Counted from the first letter of the stretch, positions 53,601 to 62,063 are shown. The stretch is 64,000 nt of DNA from Asticcacaulis sp. EMRT-3 (GCF_030027245.1 NZ_JASERT010000003.1:62001-126000); one strand, 5' to 3'. Notes: generated by a model from the letters alone, not told the origin. Translations and numbers: made by a program.

Positions 53601-53913
53601 CGAAGATGAGACCGGCGATGCCAACATCGTGGTCTGGGAAAAGGTCGGGCTGGAATACAAGCGCGCCGTCTATGGCTCAAGCCTGGTCCTGATCACCGGC
53701 TTTATTCAGAAGGAGGGGGACGTCGTTCATCTCATTGCTCGGACGGTCGTCGACCTGTCGCCTATGCTGGCCAGCGTTGGCGACCGTGACACGCCACTTC
53801 AAATGCCGCACCAGCCGGGCGACGAGTTCAGGAATGGCGGTTCACGTGTCGATCCGCGCGTGCCCGGGCATGCGATAGCGCAGATACAGCACCGAAGCCG
53901 GGATTTTAAGTGA
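50686..53913 (+). CDS. dnaE2: error-prone DNA polymerase III alpha subunit DnaE2
   Basis: A 1075-aa polymerase of usual DnaE2 length. The PHP domain covers about residues 1-200 (SYFSFLRGCSAPDDLFAQAK), the palm holds the catalytic PPDIDVDFE (near 373-381) and GRGSAANS (near 340), and the helix-hairpin-helix and OB-fold (VAGMVNVRQRPGSANGVIFM) end it. It follows imuB after 2 nt; induced mutagenesis is the function of the trio. Carried on a plasmid it raises the mutation rate of the host under damage. Confidence 0.95.
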   Translation: MADYVELQCASYFSFLRGCSAPDDLFAQAKALGMEALAITDRNTLAGIVRAHVAAKETGVRLIIGCRLDLKDGMSLLIYPIDRAGYGRLCRLLSLGKGRAGKGGCDLEWSDVEDFHEGLIAIFIPDEADELCAVRLRKFKQVFAERAYMALTLRHRQNEHMRLHELSNLAFKHRVPTVVTNDVLYHIHERAMLHDVVTCIRNRCTIDTMGDLRHLYADRFLKSPEEMGRLFSDYRQAMARTVEIAERCRFSLSELEYQYPEEKISQKLSAIEALKRLAWAGAKWRYPDGVPDKVIKLLKHELDLIGRLDYAPYFLTVNAIVQFARSRDILCQGRGSAANSCVCYVLGITSVDPDRNDLLFERFISEERKEPPDIDVDFEHQRREEVMQWVFETYGRNRAALTAVVTRFRTRGALRDTLKVLGFPEDTIKTLASSIRHWHSTGFSEEMAAELNLNTQDRRLRLAFEIHLLLLDVPRQLSQHPGGFVLTHDRLDELVPIEPARMKDRQVIEWDKDDIDAVKFMKVDCLALGMMSCMKRAFDLLAEHKGIHIDMASIPPEDLKTYAMIRRADTIGTFQIESRAQMSMLPRTKPRTFYDLVIQVAIVRPGPIQGDMVHPYLRRLEGLEEVTFPTPELAAILGKTMGVPLFQEQAMKVVIVCAGFTAGQADLVRRAQATFKKTGGIGPLALDIINGMKGNGYTEEFALTLVKQLEGFGSYGFPESHAFSFAIISEASSWMKCHHPDVFLAAILNSQPMGFYAPAQLIRDAKLHGVEVRWFCVNNSRWDCTLESAERPGRFAVRLGYRLIKGIRSEEIAEMILRRGDQAYKSIPDLWRRARTPVATLRKLARADVFEQAFKVSRREALFAIRALRDDALPLFDSLLDETGRSLSEIDQPDMDFKRMTDGAEVVEDYNQVGFTKGAHPVAFLRSDLKERSIITCREAMTSKDKRYVQVAGMVNVRQRPGSANGVIFMTIEDETGDANIVVWEKVGLEYKRAVYGSSLVLITGFIQKEGDVVHLIARTVVDLSPMLASVGDRDTPLQMPHQPGDEFRNGGSRVDPRVPGHAIAQIQHRSRDFK

Positions 53914-53932
53914 GGCCGCCTTCCGAACGCAT

Positions 53933-54178
53933 TTATACGTGGATGGATTTAGGCGCCATGTACTGGGTCGAAAGGCCTAAGTTGCGCGCCTCCGCGATGC
54001 TGAGCATCTGGACAATATCTGGAACTGTCGTTGAGTGATCGAAAGCGCGGCCATCGATATCATAGCGGAAATCGCCGACGTGGAACATGGCGGGATTACC
54101 CCGATCCTTGCGAACCTGTTGCGGCGTATCGGAATCGCGCAAAATGACCCACGCGCTATCATATAATCTGATGCCCAT
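53933..54178 (-). CDS. small hypothetical protein
   Basis: An 81-aa soluble protein (MGIRLYDSAWVILRDSDTPQ and so on; GDFRYDIDGRAFDHSTTVPD). Not recognised. The sequence has normal coding composition and few rare residues. It converges with dnaE2 (about 19 bp apart) and lies downstream of the response regulator on the same strand. Confidence 0.5.
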   Translation of the reverse strand: MGIRLYDSAWVILRDSDTPQQVRKDRGNPAMFHVGDFRYDIDGRAFDHSTTVPDIVQMLSIAEARNLGLSTQYMAPKSIHV

Positions 54179-54250
54179 ATGATCTTATAATCGAGGACAT
54201 CTGCTGGCGTCTATAAGGATGAAGATCAAATTGAATTGAGCCAGCCTTGG

Positions 54251-55015
54251 CTATGCCATCATGTCAATCACCGTGTTCATCAACTGAATATGCGTGAAGG
54301 GTTTGCGTATTTCTGCATCGGCGCCAGCCTTGACCGCAGCGGAAATCGCATTTTCCGATGTGATGCGTTCACCAAGGCCTGCTGACATGGCGAGAACCTT
54401 AACGGTTGGCCATGTCGCCTTGAGAACTTTGATGCCCTTGAGGCCACCCATACCGGGCATAAAAATATCGGACACGATGAGATCCACGTGAGCTATATCG
54501 ACGTTGGCCAATGCATCTTCCATGGAGGAGGCCATGCTTACTCGATAACCTCCGTCCGAAAGTATTTGCGACGTCAGATGCCCCACCACAAGACTGTCGT
54601 CTACGACGAGGGCGTGACATGGCTTTCTGCCGTTTTCCTCGATATTGCTGGAAAACTGCAGAATCGCCCCGAGCTGTTTCGAAGAAAATGGCTTGCGCAG
54701 TACGAAATCTACCTGTGATCGCCGTGCCGCTGCTAACGTCTCGTCGAGCGCCTCTTGTTTGCTTCCCGCTGTCATAATTGCGATGGCGGCTTGCGGAGCC
54801 AGGTCACGGATTTGTTCAAGGTGTAGGAGGCTGTTATCCTCACCCAAAAATATATCTACGAAAATCAGCGTCGGGCGTTTTTTGACGATGAGGGTCAAGC
54901 CCTCGGCGATGGTTTTTACAGTCAGGTATTCCCAATCTTCGCCGTCGAGCATCCGTCCGATTATACGGGCCTGGGTTTGGCTATCTTCAATAATGAGAGC
55001 GAGGCCTTCAGCCAT
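54251..55015 (-). CDS. orphan double-receiver response regulator
   Basis: A 254-aa protein made only of two receiver domains: phospho-acceptor Asp54 (IFVDIFLGE) with Lys108 in VLRKPFSS, and Asp183 (IVSDIFMPGMGG) with a Lys in EIRKPFTH. There is no output domain. No histidine kinase lies in the window. It may act by protein contact, as DivK-like or phosphorelay proteins do in Caulobacterales. The first receiver lacks the usual MPxxxG after the Asp. Confidence 0.88.
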   Translation of the reverse strand: MAEGLALIIEDSQTQARIIGRMLDGEDWEYLTVKTIAEGLTLIVKKRPTLIFVDIFLGEDNSLLHLEQIRDLAPQAAIAIMTAGSKQEALDETLAAARRSQVDFVLRKPFSSKQLGAILQFSSNIEENGRKPCHALVVDDSLVVGHLTSQILSDGGYRVSMASSMEDALANVDIAHVDLIVSDIFMPGMGGLKGIKVLKATWPTVKVLAMSAGLGERITSENAISAAVKAGADAEIRKPFTHIQLMNTVIDMMA

Positions 55016-55248
55016 TCATATGTCCTAACCGTGTTGACCGCCGCCACAATAGATTACGAAAATTAACCAGCCATGACGAGAATATCGTCGGGTTCGTTGG
55101 AAGCGTCCAACCCCGAGGTCTTATGCCGGTTTTGCCCTAAGCAGTCATTCGTCGATCCCATCCACAGGCGCAAAGCCGACATCAACGCGAACCTAAATGA
55201 TTTTGTTTGCACACCTGACGCCCAGCCTGGCGCTTCAATAACGGCTCG
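55016..55248. other. intergenic region upstream of the response regulator
   Basis: Nothing recognised except presumed promoter sequence; a TTAACCA half-site for CtrA-like binding lies near 55062 but without a partner. Confidence 0.35.
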
Positions 55249-55497
55249 TTAACTTTTTCCGGCGGGGGAGGGGCTCAGATAGCCACGGAGCTCTTTTTGT
55301 CGCAGCAATTTGCCTGCCACGTCGACGGCCGCTTCGTCCGTCGCGAACCAATTCTGTTTGGATTGGCCATGAGCGCCAATGCGACCCCAATGGCGGGTCA
55401 GCGAGACTTCGCCAAACAAACCAGGCTGGACGTCGAGCTCATAGAAGCGCGCCATGTTGCGCGTTTGGTCGATGCGTTTCAGAATGACGACTGACAT
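55249..55497 (-). CDS. WGR-domain protein
   Basis: An 82-aa protein consisting of a WGR domain: ARFYELDVQPGLFGEVSLTR, then HWGRIGAHGQSKQNWFATDE. WGR domains bind nucleic acid and occur as small stand-alone proteins in alphaproteobacteria. The ATG at MSVVILKRID is preferred to one 15 nt upstream. Downstream of the gene is 230 bp without features; upstream is an AT-rich promoter. Confidence 0.85.
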   Translation of the reverse strand: MSVVILKRIDQTRNMARFYELDVQPGLFGEVSLTRHWGRIGAHGQSKQNWFATDEAAVDVAGKLLRQKELRGYLSPSPAGKS

Positions 55498-55512
55498 ACA
55501 AAATCGCCTCAT

Positions 55513-55733
55513 AATACGGTCCGTTTTGCAAAATTATATATGTAAATCAATTGGTTGTCGCTAGAATCTTGATTTTCGCGGATAATAAACATTATGGGAA
55601 ACTACATGCGAGATGCTTGTGATATGGGTCTTTCGGCTAGTGTCTCAAACTCCTGGTAGGAACTTGCAAATGGGCCACCGCGAACGGCACCGGCTAGGTT
55701 CGGACTGCGCTGGCGCCTGGCGTCAACTCGCTA
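55513..55733. other. intergenic region between the WGR and CDF genes
   Basis: AT-rich near 55530 (TTATATATG), a likely WGR promoter. A 21-codon plus-strand frame (55594, MGNYMRDACDMGLSAS) has no ribosome binding site. No other feature seen. Confidence 0.4.
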
Positions 55734-56339
55734 TTACGGTTTGGCCTGGTCATTTTCCGATCGAGCGGCCTTCCAAATCTCGCGCGCCGCGTCGGCATTC
55801 AAAATTGCAATACCAACACCGACGATAACGTCCGGCCAAGGTGAGTGCCAGATCAGGGTAATCGCACCGGCAAGGATGATGGCAACGTTAGCCGCAGCAT
55901 CATTGCGGGCAGATAAGAAAGCTGCGCGGGTCAGGGTACCTTTATGGTGCTGAAACCTTGCCAGCAGAAACGCGCAGCACAAATTCACGGCTAGGGCGCC
56001 GAGCCCCGTCCCGGACAGCAACCATGGCTGCGGGGCTGAGAAATCGTGGATTTTCTGCCAGGCCGTCCAAACAAAGGCAAGGGCTGGCGCCAGCAGGATC
56101 ATGGCCATTGCCATGCCCACACGCGCCCTAAGTTTTTGAGCCCAACCCAAGGCAACCGCAATCAGAATGTTGACGGCTGCGTCTTCGAGGAAGTCGACAC
56201 TGTCGGCGAACAACGAAAGTGATCCGATCCGTCGGGCTACCACGAACTCCACGCCAAAATAGGCGAGGTTCGCCAATGCCACGATAATGACCGCATTACG
56301 CAGGCTCTGGTTGGTAGCGACATCGTTCTCTTCGATCAT
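55734..56339 (-). CDS. CDF-type cation efflux protein
   Basis: A 201-aa inner-membrane transporter with six hydrophobic segments; the CDF signature is SLSLFADSVDFLEDAAVNIL, with the metal-binding Asp residues of the DxxxD type in segment 2 and NDAAANVAIILAG in segment 5. It lacks the C-terminal cytoplasmic domain, so it is a short CDF. It follows the RcnA-like gene with no gap (TAA directly followed by ATG) and is co-transcribed with it, so cobalt/nickel or zinc is the likely substrate. Confidence 0.88.
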   Translation of the reverse strand: MIEENDVATNQSLRNAVIIVALANLAYFGVEFVVARRIGSLSLFADSVDFLEDAAVNILIAVALGWAQKLRARVGMAMAMILLAPALAFVWTAWQKIHDFSAPQPWLLSGTGLGALAVNLCCAFLLARFQHHKGTLTRAAFLSARNDAAANVAIILAGAITLIWHSPWPDVIVGVGIAILNADAAREIWKAARSENDQAKP

Positions 56340-57467
56340 TTAATGCACCAGGGCACGTAAGCCGGTGAAGCCAATATAGAGTGCCACAATTACGATGAGC
56401 CCGCCCGAGAGATAGGGCGCGCGATTGGCCAGCTTGCCGAAGCCCTTGAACCGCTTCGACACATGCTTGACGCTCCACGCCGCCAAGACGCCAGAGGCGA
56501 CCATGGTCAAAGCAAGGCCAATGCTGAAGCAAAAGACCAACGTCGCCCCTAGCGCGATACGCTTTAGTTGCAGGCAGAGTAGCAGCACCGTGATCGAGGC
56601 TGGACAAGGAATAAGGCCGCCCGTCAGTCCGAACATGATGATCTGCGGTGTCGTGACCTTTTGGCCAGCGAAGCGACGCTCAATCTCTTCCGCATGTTCA
56701 CGCTCGTGATCGTCGGCATAAGGTTCCGAGCCGGAAAAACCGGCCATGACGCCTGACTGCGCGAGATCCTCATCGTGATGATGGTGATGTTCTTCGTAGT
56801 CGAGCGAATAGCTGTGGGAGTGTCCGGCATGACCAAGAACCAGCCTCGCCTTGAACTCATGAGGCTCGGGAATATCGTCGACTGATTCCAGAAAGCCGTT
56901 TTTCTGAACAAACGTGAAGACGCGCGCGCGACCGTCCTCGCGAACCGTCTCTACCTGAACTTCACCCGCCTGCCAGGATTGGCCTGTTTCTCGATAGAGC
57001 CGGAAACGTGGCGGCTGACCCTTTTCGAAGATTTCGAGACGCAAGCGGCCATGGCCGGTTTCGACATGTTTGGTTTCATCATGGGCGTGTCCATGTGAAT
57101 GATCATGTCCATGGTCACCGCGTTGATATGACCAGGTCCTCCAGATCATCCAAAGCGCGACGCCCAACATGATGACCGCTGAAGCTACCTGAAAGTAAGG
57201 TTCAATGGCTTCACTGTCCCAGCTTTGACCAAGATAGAGACCACCTAGTGCAATCAGCCAGACGATCAGCGTGTGCGACACGGTTGCCGACAGGCCCAAC
57301 AATACGGCCTGACCGATTGTTCCGCGCACTGCAACAATGAAAGCCGCCATCATGGTCTTGGAATGGCCAGGCTCCAGCCCGTGCAGAGCACCGAGCAGGA
57401 TGGCCGACGGGATAAACAGCCAGGCGTTTCCCGCCCCTTGCTGGAGCAGATGTGCGAAATCGTTCAT
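56340..57467 (-). CDS. RcnA-like nickel/cobalt efflux transporter
   Basis: A 375-aa polytopic membrane protein: GALHGLEPGHSKTMMAAFIV (the HxxxPGHSK-type motif of the NiCoT/RcnA group) in segment 1, a long histidine-rich cytoplasmic loop (DHGHDHSHGHAH, EEHHHHHDED), then LTGGLIPCPASITVLLLC. It is larger than enterobacterial RcnA through the loop. It lies 6 nt after the RcnR-like regulator and is transcribed with it. Confidence 0.88.
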   Translation of the reverse strand: MNDFAHLLQQGAGNAWLFIPSAILLGALHGLEPGHSKTMMAAFIVAVRGTIGQAVLLGLSATVSHTLIVWLIALGGLYLGQSWDSEAIEPYFQVASAVIMLGVALWMIWRTWSYQRGDHGHDHSHGHAHDETKHVETGHGRLRLEIFEKGQPPRFRLYRETGQSWQAGEVQVETVREDGRARVFTFVQKNGFLESVDDIPEPHEFKARLVLGHAGHSHSYSLDYEEHHHHHDEDLAQSGVMAGFSGSEPYADDHEREHAEEIERRFAGQKVTTPQIIMFGLTGGLIPCPASITVLLLCLQLKRIALGATLVFCFSIGLALTMVASGVLAAWSVKHVSKRFKGFGKLANRAPYLSGGLIVIVALYIGFTGLRALVH

Positions 57468-57473
57468 GGTCGC

Positions 57474-57749
57474 CTACTTCACGTAAGAATGGATAATGTC
57501 GATCAGGGCTTGCTGCGCCTCAGGCTTCAGCATACCGGGCTGCTCGGGATCGTCGGCAAGGTGATGCCGGATGTGATGCTCGACCACTTCGCCCATTAGG
57601 CCGGAAATACTCCCGCGCGCGGCGGCGATGAGGTGCAGCAGTTTCTCACTCTCGGCCTCACCCTCGACGGCGCGTTCAAGGGCCTCGATCTGACCTTTAA
57701 TGCGCCGGACCCGTGCTAAAATTTTGGCTTTTTCTTTATCGGCGTGCAT
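57474..57749 (-). CDS. RcnR/CsoR-family metal regulator lacking the conserved cysteine
   Basis: A 91-aa all-helical repressor of the RcnR/CsoR family: RRIKGQIEALERAV, LIAAARGSISGLMGEVVEHH. Metal ligands H2, H59 and H63 can be aligned with RcnR H3, H60 and H64, but RcnR Cys35 corresponds to Ser34 here. The protein contains no cysteine at all. AGGAAG precedes the ATG. It would repress itself, the rcnA-like gene and the CDF gene, and perhaps the divergent EamA gene, via the operator next to it. Confidence 0.88.
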   Translation of the reverse strand: MHADKEKAKILARVRRIKGQIEALERAVEGEAESEKLLHLIAAARGSISGLMGEVVEHHIRHHLADDPEQPGMLKPEAQQALIDIIHSYVK

Positions 57750-57765
57750 GGTTGCTTCCTATAAC

Positions 57766-57780
57766 ATACCCCCCTATACT
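57766..57780. promoter_or_regulatory. RcnR-type operator
   Basis: ATACCCCCCTATACT: a C6/G6 tract flanked by ATAC/TATACT, matching the TACT-G6-N-AGTA type recognised by RcnR. It lies 17-31 bp upstream of the regulator and 41-55 bp upstream of the divergent EamA gene, so it can control both. Confidence 0.8.
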
Positions 57781-57820
57781 ATATTTTGTATAAGGAAGTC
57801 CACCCCTCCAAGGAGTCAAT

Positions 57821-58714
57821 TTGGCCAAGTTCAAACTCGGTAACGTAAAGCGCGGAGGATTATACGCTCTGCTATCGGCCCTCCTCTTTGGAGCGTCAAC
57901 GCCCGCCGCCAAAGCTATCATCGGCGGCGTCGATCCCTTAATGCTGGCAGGACTGCTGTATATGGGCTCCGGTTGTGGGGTAGCGATCGTAAGATTTACC
58001 GCCTTGAAACAGGCGGGCCTTGCGCTAAAACGCGCCGATTTGCCTTGGCTGGCAGCTACCGTTCTCTTTGGCGGCGCGCTGGGTCCTGCCCTATTGATGG
58101 TCGGACTGACAAGCACCTCGGGTGCTGCGGCCTCGCTCCTGCTCACATTGGAAGGCGTCTTTACGGCAGTAATCGCCTGGGTCGTTTTCAAGGAACCATT
58201 CAACCGTCGTATTGGCTGGGGCATGCTAGCGATTTTCCTTGGCGCAGTAGTCCTGGCCTTACGTGGCCCCGGTGGCCATACCGGATTTATCGGCGCACTG
58301 GCCGTCTCTGGCGCCTGCCTGTGCTGGGCGATCGACAATAATTGTACCTCGAAGATTTCGCTCGTCGATGCGCCGACGCTCGCCAGCATCAAAGGCATTG
58401 TCGCCGGCATAGCCAACGTGACGCTCGCCTTGATTGTCGGTGCCCACCTGCCGCCGATGGCCACGGCAGGCTTTGCCTTGATTATTGGTCTCCTGGGCTA
58501 CGGGGCCAGCTTGGTCCTGTTTGTATTCGCACTGCGCGAAATCGGCGCTGCGCGGACGGGGGCCTATTACTCGACCGCACCTTTCATCGGCGCAGCGATC
58601 GGATTGGTGCTGTTGCGCGAGCCCTGGAGTTTATCACTGCTTATAGCCAGCGGTTTGATGGCGCTGGGCGTATGGTTGCACTTGACCGAACCCCCGGAAG
58701 CCGATGTCAAGTGA
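57821..58714 (+). CDS. EamA-family (DMT) transporter
   Basis: A 297-aa inner-membrane protein with ten hydrophobic segments and two EamA repeats (LLFGASTPAAKAIIGGVDPL in the first; AISGACLCWAID-like segment in the second). It starts at TTG with AAGGAG 5 nt upstream. Divergent from the RcnR-like gene and sharing its operator; whether it exports a metal complex or a metabolite is unknown. Confidence 0.85.
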   Translation: MAKFKLGNVKRGGLYALLSALLFGASTPAAKAIIGGVDPLMLAGLLYMGSGCGVAIVRFTALKQAGLALKRADLPWLAATVLFGGALGPALLMVGLTSTSGAAASLLLTLEGVFTAVIAWVVFKEPFNRRIGWGMLAIFLGAVVLALRGPGGHTGFIGALAVSGACLCWAIDNNCTSKISLVDAPTLASIKGIVAGIANVTLALIVGAHLPPMATAGFALIIGLLGYGASLVLFVFALREIGAARTGAYYSTAPFIGAAIGLVLLREPWSLSLLIASGLMALGVWLHLTEPPEADVK

Positions 58715-58781
58715 CCCGGCTCCGACAGACGGTCGCGAACGATACCTTGCCAGGTCTATGAGGACACGGCCCAATAGATGA

Positions 58782-59474
58782 TCAGGCCATCAACTCTTCC
58801 ATGACCATCAAAATCAGAAAGCCAGCAAAAAACATCGCCGTCACCCAGGGACGGTCAGGTGTCTCGTGCGCCTCGACAAGTAATTCCTCAGTGACAAGAT
58901 AAAGAAGAGCCACCAGGCCGAAGGCGAAGAACCCGGTCAGGATTGGCCCTGGCAAAGTCGCAATGGGCGTGGCCAGGAGTGTTCCGATCGGCAGCAATAA
59001 AACGAGCGCTCCAGTGATACCGACAATCTTTATGCGAGAGCGGACCGTTTCGCTGAGTTCGTTGGCTACGGTCAAGCCAAGGAACAGCACTTCAAGGGTC
59101 AGGGCGATCGTCAAGAGGATGCCGACCTTGGCGCCCGCCGCAAACGCGATCCCGAGCACAAGGCCATCAATCAGGACATCGACACCGACCATAGTGAGGA
59201 GCCCAACCGGTCCCTTCACGATGGATTCAAGCTGTTTAACCAGCAGCATTACAAGGACACCAATCGCGCCGCCTATGGCTGTGGCCCAAGGCGAACCTCC
59301 GTGCATCACACTTGGCAGGATTTCACCCGCCGCTGCCGCAAATACGACGCCGGCCGCAAAATGCTGGACAGCACTGACGATTGTAGGACCCGGCTTGGCA
59401 TTGACGGCGACGCCCGCGCCGAGGACCGCTGCGCCGACCGGTATAAGGGTATAGATCCAGGTCGAGGCGATCAT
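58782..59474 (-). CDS. ZIP-family metal transporter
   Basis: A 230-aa inner-membrane protein of about eight segments. The ZIP metal-site patterns are visible: HFAAGVVFAAAAGEILP (segment 2) and GVDVLIDGLVLGIAF and TLEVLFLGLTVANELSE (segments 4-5), where classical ZIPs have HNxxD and HExxHE. The usual histidines are partly replaced here by Asp/Glu, so the substrate may differ from zinc. It lies between the efflux genes and the P-type ATPase and on the same strand as the latter, 32 bp after it. Confidence 0.82.
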   Translation of the reverse strand: MIASTWIYTLIPVGAAVLGAGVAVNAKPGPTIVSAVQHFAAGVVFAAAAGEILPSVMHGGSPWATAIGGAIGVLVMLLVKQLESIVKGPVGLLTMVGVDVLIDGLVLGIAFAAGAKVGILLTIALTLEVLFLGLTVANELSETVRSRIKIVGITGALVLLLPIGTLLATPIATLPGPILTGFFAFGLVALLYLVTEELLVEAHETPDRPWVTAMFFAGFLILMVMEELMA

Positions 59475-59506
59475 CTTGGTGTCCTTGGCGGATTTAGTGC
59501 GGAAAT

Positions 59507-62035
59507 TTAGGTGAGTTTTGGCAGATCGACACGTCTAAGCAGCCGCAAGCCATTGGCGACGACGATGATGCTGGCGCCAACGTCCGCGAAAACCGCCATC
59601 CACATGGTTCCGTAGCCGATCAGGGTCAGGACCAGGAAGACCGCCTTAAGACCGAGTGCGAAGGTAATGTTCTGGATGAGCACGGCACGCGTCTTACGCG
59701 ACAGCCGGACGAAAACGCCTATCTTGCGCAAATCGTCATCCATCAACGCCACGTCGGCCGTCTCGATCGCCGTATCGGTTCCCATGGCGCCCATGGCAAA
59801 CCCGACGTCGGCCTGGGCCAAGGCCGGCGCATCATTGATGCCGTCGCCGACCATGCCGACCTTGCCGTCCTTTGCGTACTTTTTGACAGCCTCAAGCTTG
59901 TCTTCCGGGAGCTGGTCGCCCAGCGCCTCGTCGATACCGACTTCCTTGGCGATGGCCTTCGCAGTGTGCGTATTGTCTCCTGTCAGCATCACCGTCTTGA
60001 TGCCGAGGCTATGCAGTTCCGCGATGGCGCGACGGCTCGATTCCTTGACGGTATCGGCCACGGCGAAGGTCGCCAGGACCGTCGTTTCATCGGACAGCGC
60101 GATCGCCGTCTTCCCGGATGTCTCCAGCAAGGTTAGGCGTGCCTCAATGTCCGGTGTGCAAATCCCGCGCTCATGGATCAGGCGGTGATTGCCGAGATAA
60201 TAGGTTTTCCCCGCGATCTTGCCCTTCACACCGCGGCCGGGCAGCGCTTCGAAATCATCAACCTCGGGAATTGTGACACCGTCATTTTCCGCAGCGACCG
60301 CAACAGACTTTGATACCGGGTGATCCGAGCGATTGGCGAGGCCCGCCGCAAGCTCCCGGTGACGCTGGCTGTCGCCCCCAGCGATGGTCTCGAAGTCGGT
60401 TTGAACAGGCTTGCCATGCGTGATCGTGCCGGTCTTGTCGAGGAGGAGCCACTTCAGCTTGCGGCCCTCTTCCAGATAGACACCGCCCTTGACCAGCATG
60501 CCGTTTTTAGCGGCCGTCGCCAGACCGCTGACGATGGTGACGGGTGTCGAGATGACAAGTGCGCAGGGACACGCGATGACCAGAAGAACAAGCGCCTTGT
60601 ATATCCAGGCGAGCCAGTCGCCGCTCATCAACAATGGCGGCAATACCGCGACAGCCAGGGCAATAGCGAACACGATAGGCGTATAAATCTTGGCGAACTG
60701 ATCGACGAACCGTTGCGTGGGCGCCTTGGCACCCTGAGCGCTCTCGACCGCCTTGATGATCTTGGCCAGGGTCGTCTCCCCGGATGCGGCCGTAACTTTG
60801 TAATCGAACGCGCCCGATTCATTGATGGTGCCGGCGAAGACCTGGTCACCCTCCGCCTTGTCCACCGGCAAGCTTTCACCGGTGATTGGCGCCTGATTGA
60901 TCGACGAGCGTCCGCTCACAATCTGGCCATCGAGACCGATACGTTCGCCCGGTTTCACGCGAACCAAGGCACCGAGCGTTACCGACTTTACATCGACCTC
61001 CTGCCAGCTCTTGTCCGCCTGTTGAACCGTGACCGTATCGGCCGTCAGGGACATCAAGCCTGCAATGGCATTGCGGGCACGGTCGAGCGATCTGGCCTCG
61101 ATCAATTCCGAAATGGCAAACAAGACCATGACCATGGCCGCCTCCGGCCACTGCCGAATGATCAGCGCGCCCGTCACAGCTATGCTCATCAGCGCATTGA
61201 TGTTCAGATTGCGGTTTGCGATCGCGATCCAGCCCTTCTTGTAGGTCGTCCAACCCCCAAGCAGAACCGCCGCAATGGCCAATGTCGCCGCCAGGACTTC
61301 CGGCATCTCCATCCAATCGGCGGCTTCCGATGCGACCGCCAGCACGCCGGCCAGCGCCAGGGGCCACCAGGCCTTCTTGGGTTCAGGCGTCAACGCGCTC
61401 GCCTGAGCACACGAGTCCGCCCCCTGGACTTCTGGCGTGAACCCCAGGCTTTTTATGCCGGTCAAGATGGCATCGAGCGCTTCCGGTTCGTGAACCACGG
61501 TGAGCACGCGCTGCATCAGGTTGAATTCCAGACGCTTCACCGACTTCATGCCGCCGATCTTGTTCTGAATCAGGGCTTCTTCGGTCGGGCAGTCCATTTG
61601 CATGATGCGGATGAAGGTAACCGTCCCCTCACCTGTTTTGACAGAAGCGCTCAACGGGGACAGCGCCACGGCCGGCGCGTGCGGATCGCAGCAGGCGTCT
61701 TCGTGATTGTGGCGATGTCCGCTGTCGTGATCATCATGGCCATGACCGGAATGATCAGGCCCCTCATGGGCTTCCGCCTTAGGGTGGTCATGGCCATGAT
61801 CGCCAGCGACCGAGGCCTCCGGTGCGCGCGAAATCACCTTGGCGGGCTTGCGCACAGCAGGCGCCAACCCAAGATCATGATCGCAGCAACCGCCAGAGTG
61901 CGCCTTATCGCTGTCGTTGTGCCCTTCCAGATCGTGACCATGTCCTTTGTGGTCATGACCCGCGTGATCATGCGCAAGATCGTCATGAGCCTGGTCATTT
62001 GCCGGCTCGCGGCGGGGCTTCGGGTCGTCGATCAT
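59507..62035 (-). CDS. Zn/Cd/Pb-transporting P-type ATPase
   Basis: A large P1B-ATPase (842 aa from the ATG; GGAG lies 7 nt upstream; an in-frame TTG 12 nt earlier is less likely). The first 120 residues are a histidine-rich tail with CC pairs. An HMA-type domain follows with MDCPTEEALI (about 148), then the CPC motif in VIACPCALVIS (about 488), DKTGT (about 531) and GDGINDAP (about 730). The CPC plus DCPTE features fit the ZntA/CadA group: zinc, cadmium and lead efflux. It is expressed from the MerR-type promoter just upstream. Confidence 0.94.
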   Translation of the reverse strand: MIDDPKPRREPANDQAHDDLAHDHAGHDHKGHGHDLEGHNDSDKAHSGGCCDHDLGLAPAVRKPAKVISRAPEASVAGDHGHDHPKAEAHEGPDHSGHGHDDHDSGHRHNHEDACCDPHAPAVALSPLSASVKTGEGTVTFIRIMQMDCPTEEALIQNKIGGMKSVKRLEFNLMQRVLTVVHEPEALDAILTGIKSLGFTPEVQGADSCAQASALTPEPKKAWWPLALAGVLAVASEAADWMEMPEVLAATLAIAAVLLGGWTTYKKGWIAIANRNLNINALMSIAVTGALIIRQWPEAAMVMVLFAISELIEARSLDRARNAIAGLMSLTADTVTVQQADKSWQEVDVKSVTLGALVRVKPGERIGLDGQIVSGRSSINQAPITGESLPVDKAEGDQVFAGTINESGAFDYKVTAASGETTLAKIIKAVESAQGAKAPTQRFVDQFAKIYTPIVFAIALAVAVLPPLLMSGDWLAWIYKALVLLVIACPCALVISTPVTIVSGLATAAKNGMLVKGGVYLEEGRKLKWLLLDKTGTITHGKPVQTDFETIAGGDSQRHRELAAGLANRSDHPVSKSVAVAAENDGVTIPEVDDFEALPGRGVKGKIAGKTYYLGNHRLIHERGICTPDIEARLTLLETSGKTAIALSDETTVLATFAVADTVKESSRRAIAELHSLGIKTVMLTGDNTHTAKAIAKEVGIDEALGDQLPEDKLEAVKKYAKDGKVGMVGDGINDAPALAQADVGFAMGAMGTDTAIETADVALMDDDLRKIGVFVRLSRKTRAVLIQNITFALGLKAVFLVLTLIGYGTMWMAVFADVGASIIVVANGLRLLRRVDLPKLT

Positions 62036-62063
62036 AATGGACTCCAATTCGTATACCTGCTAT

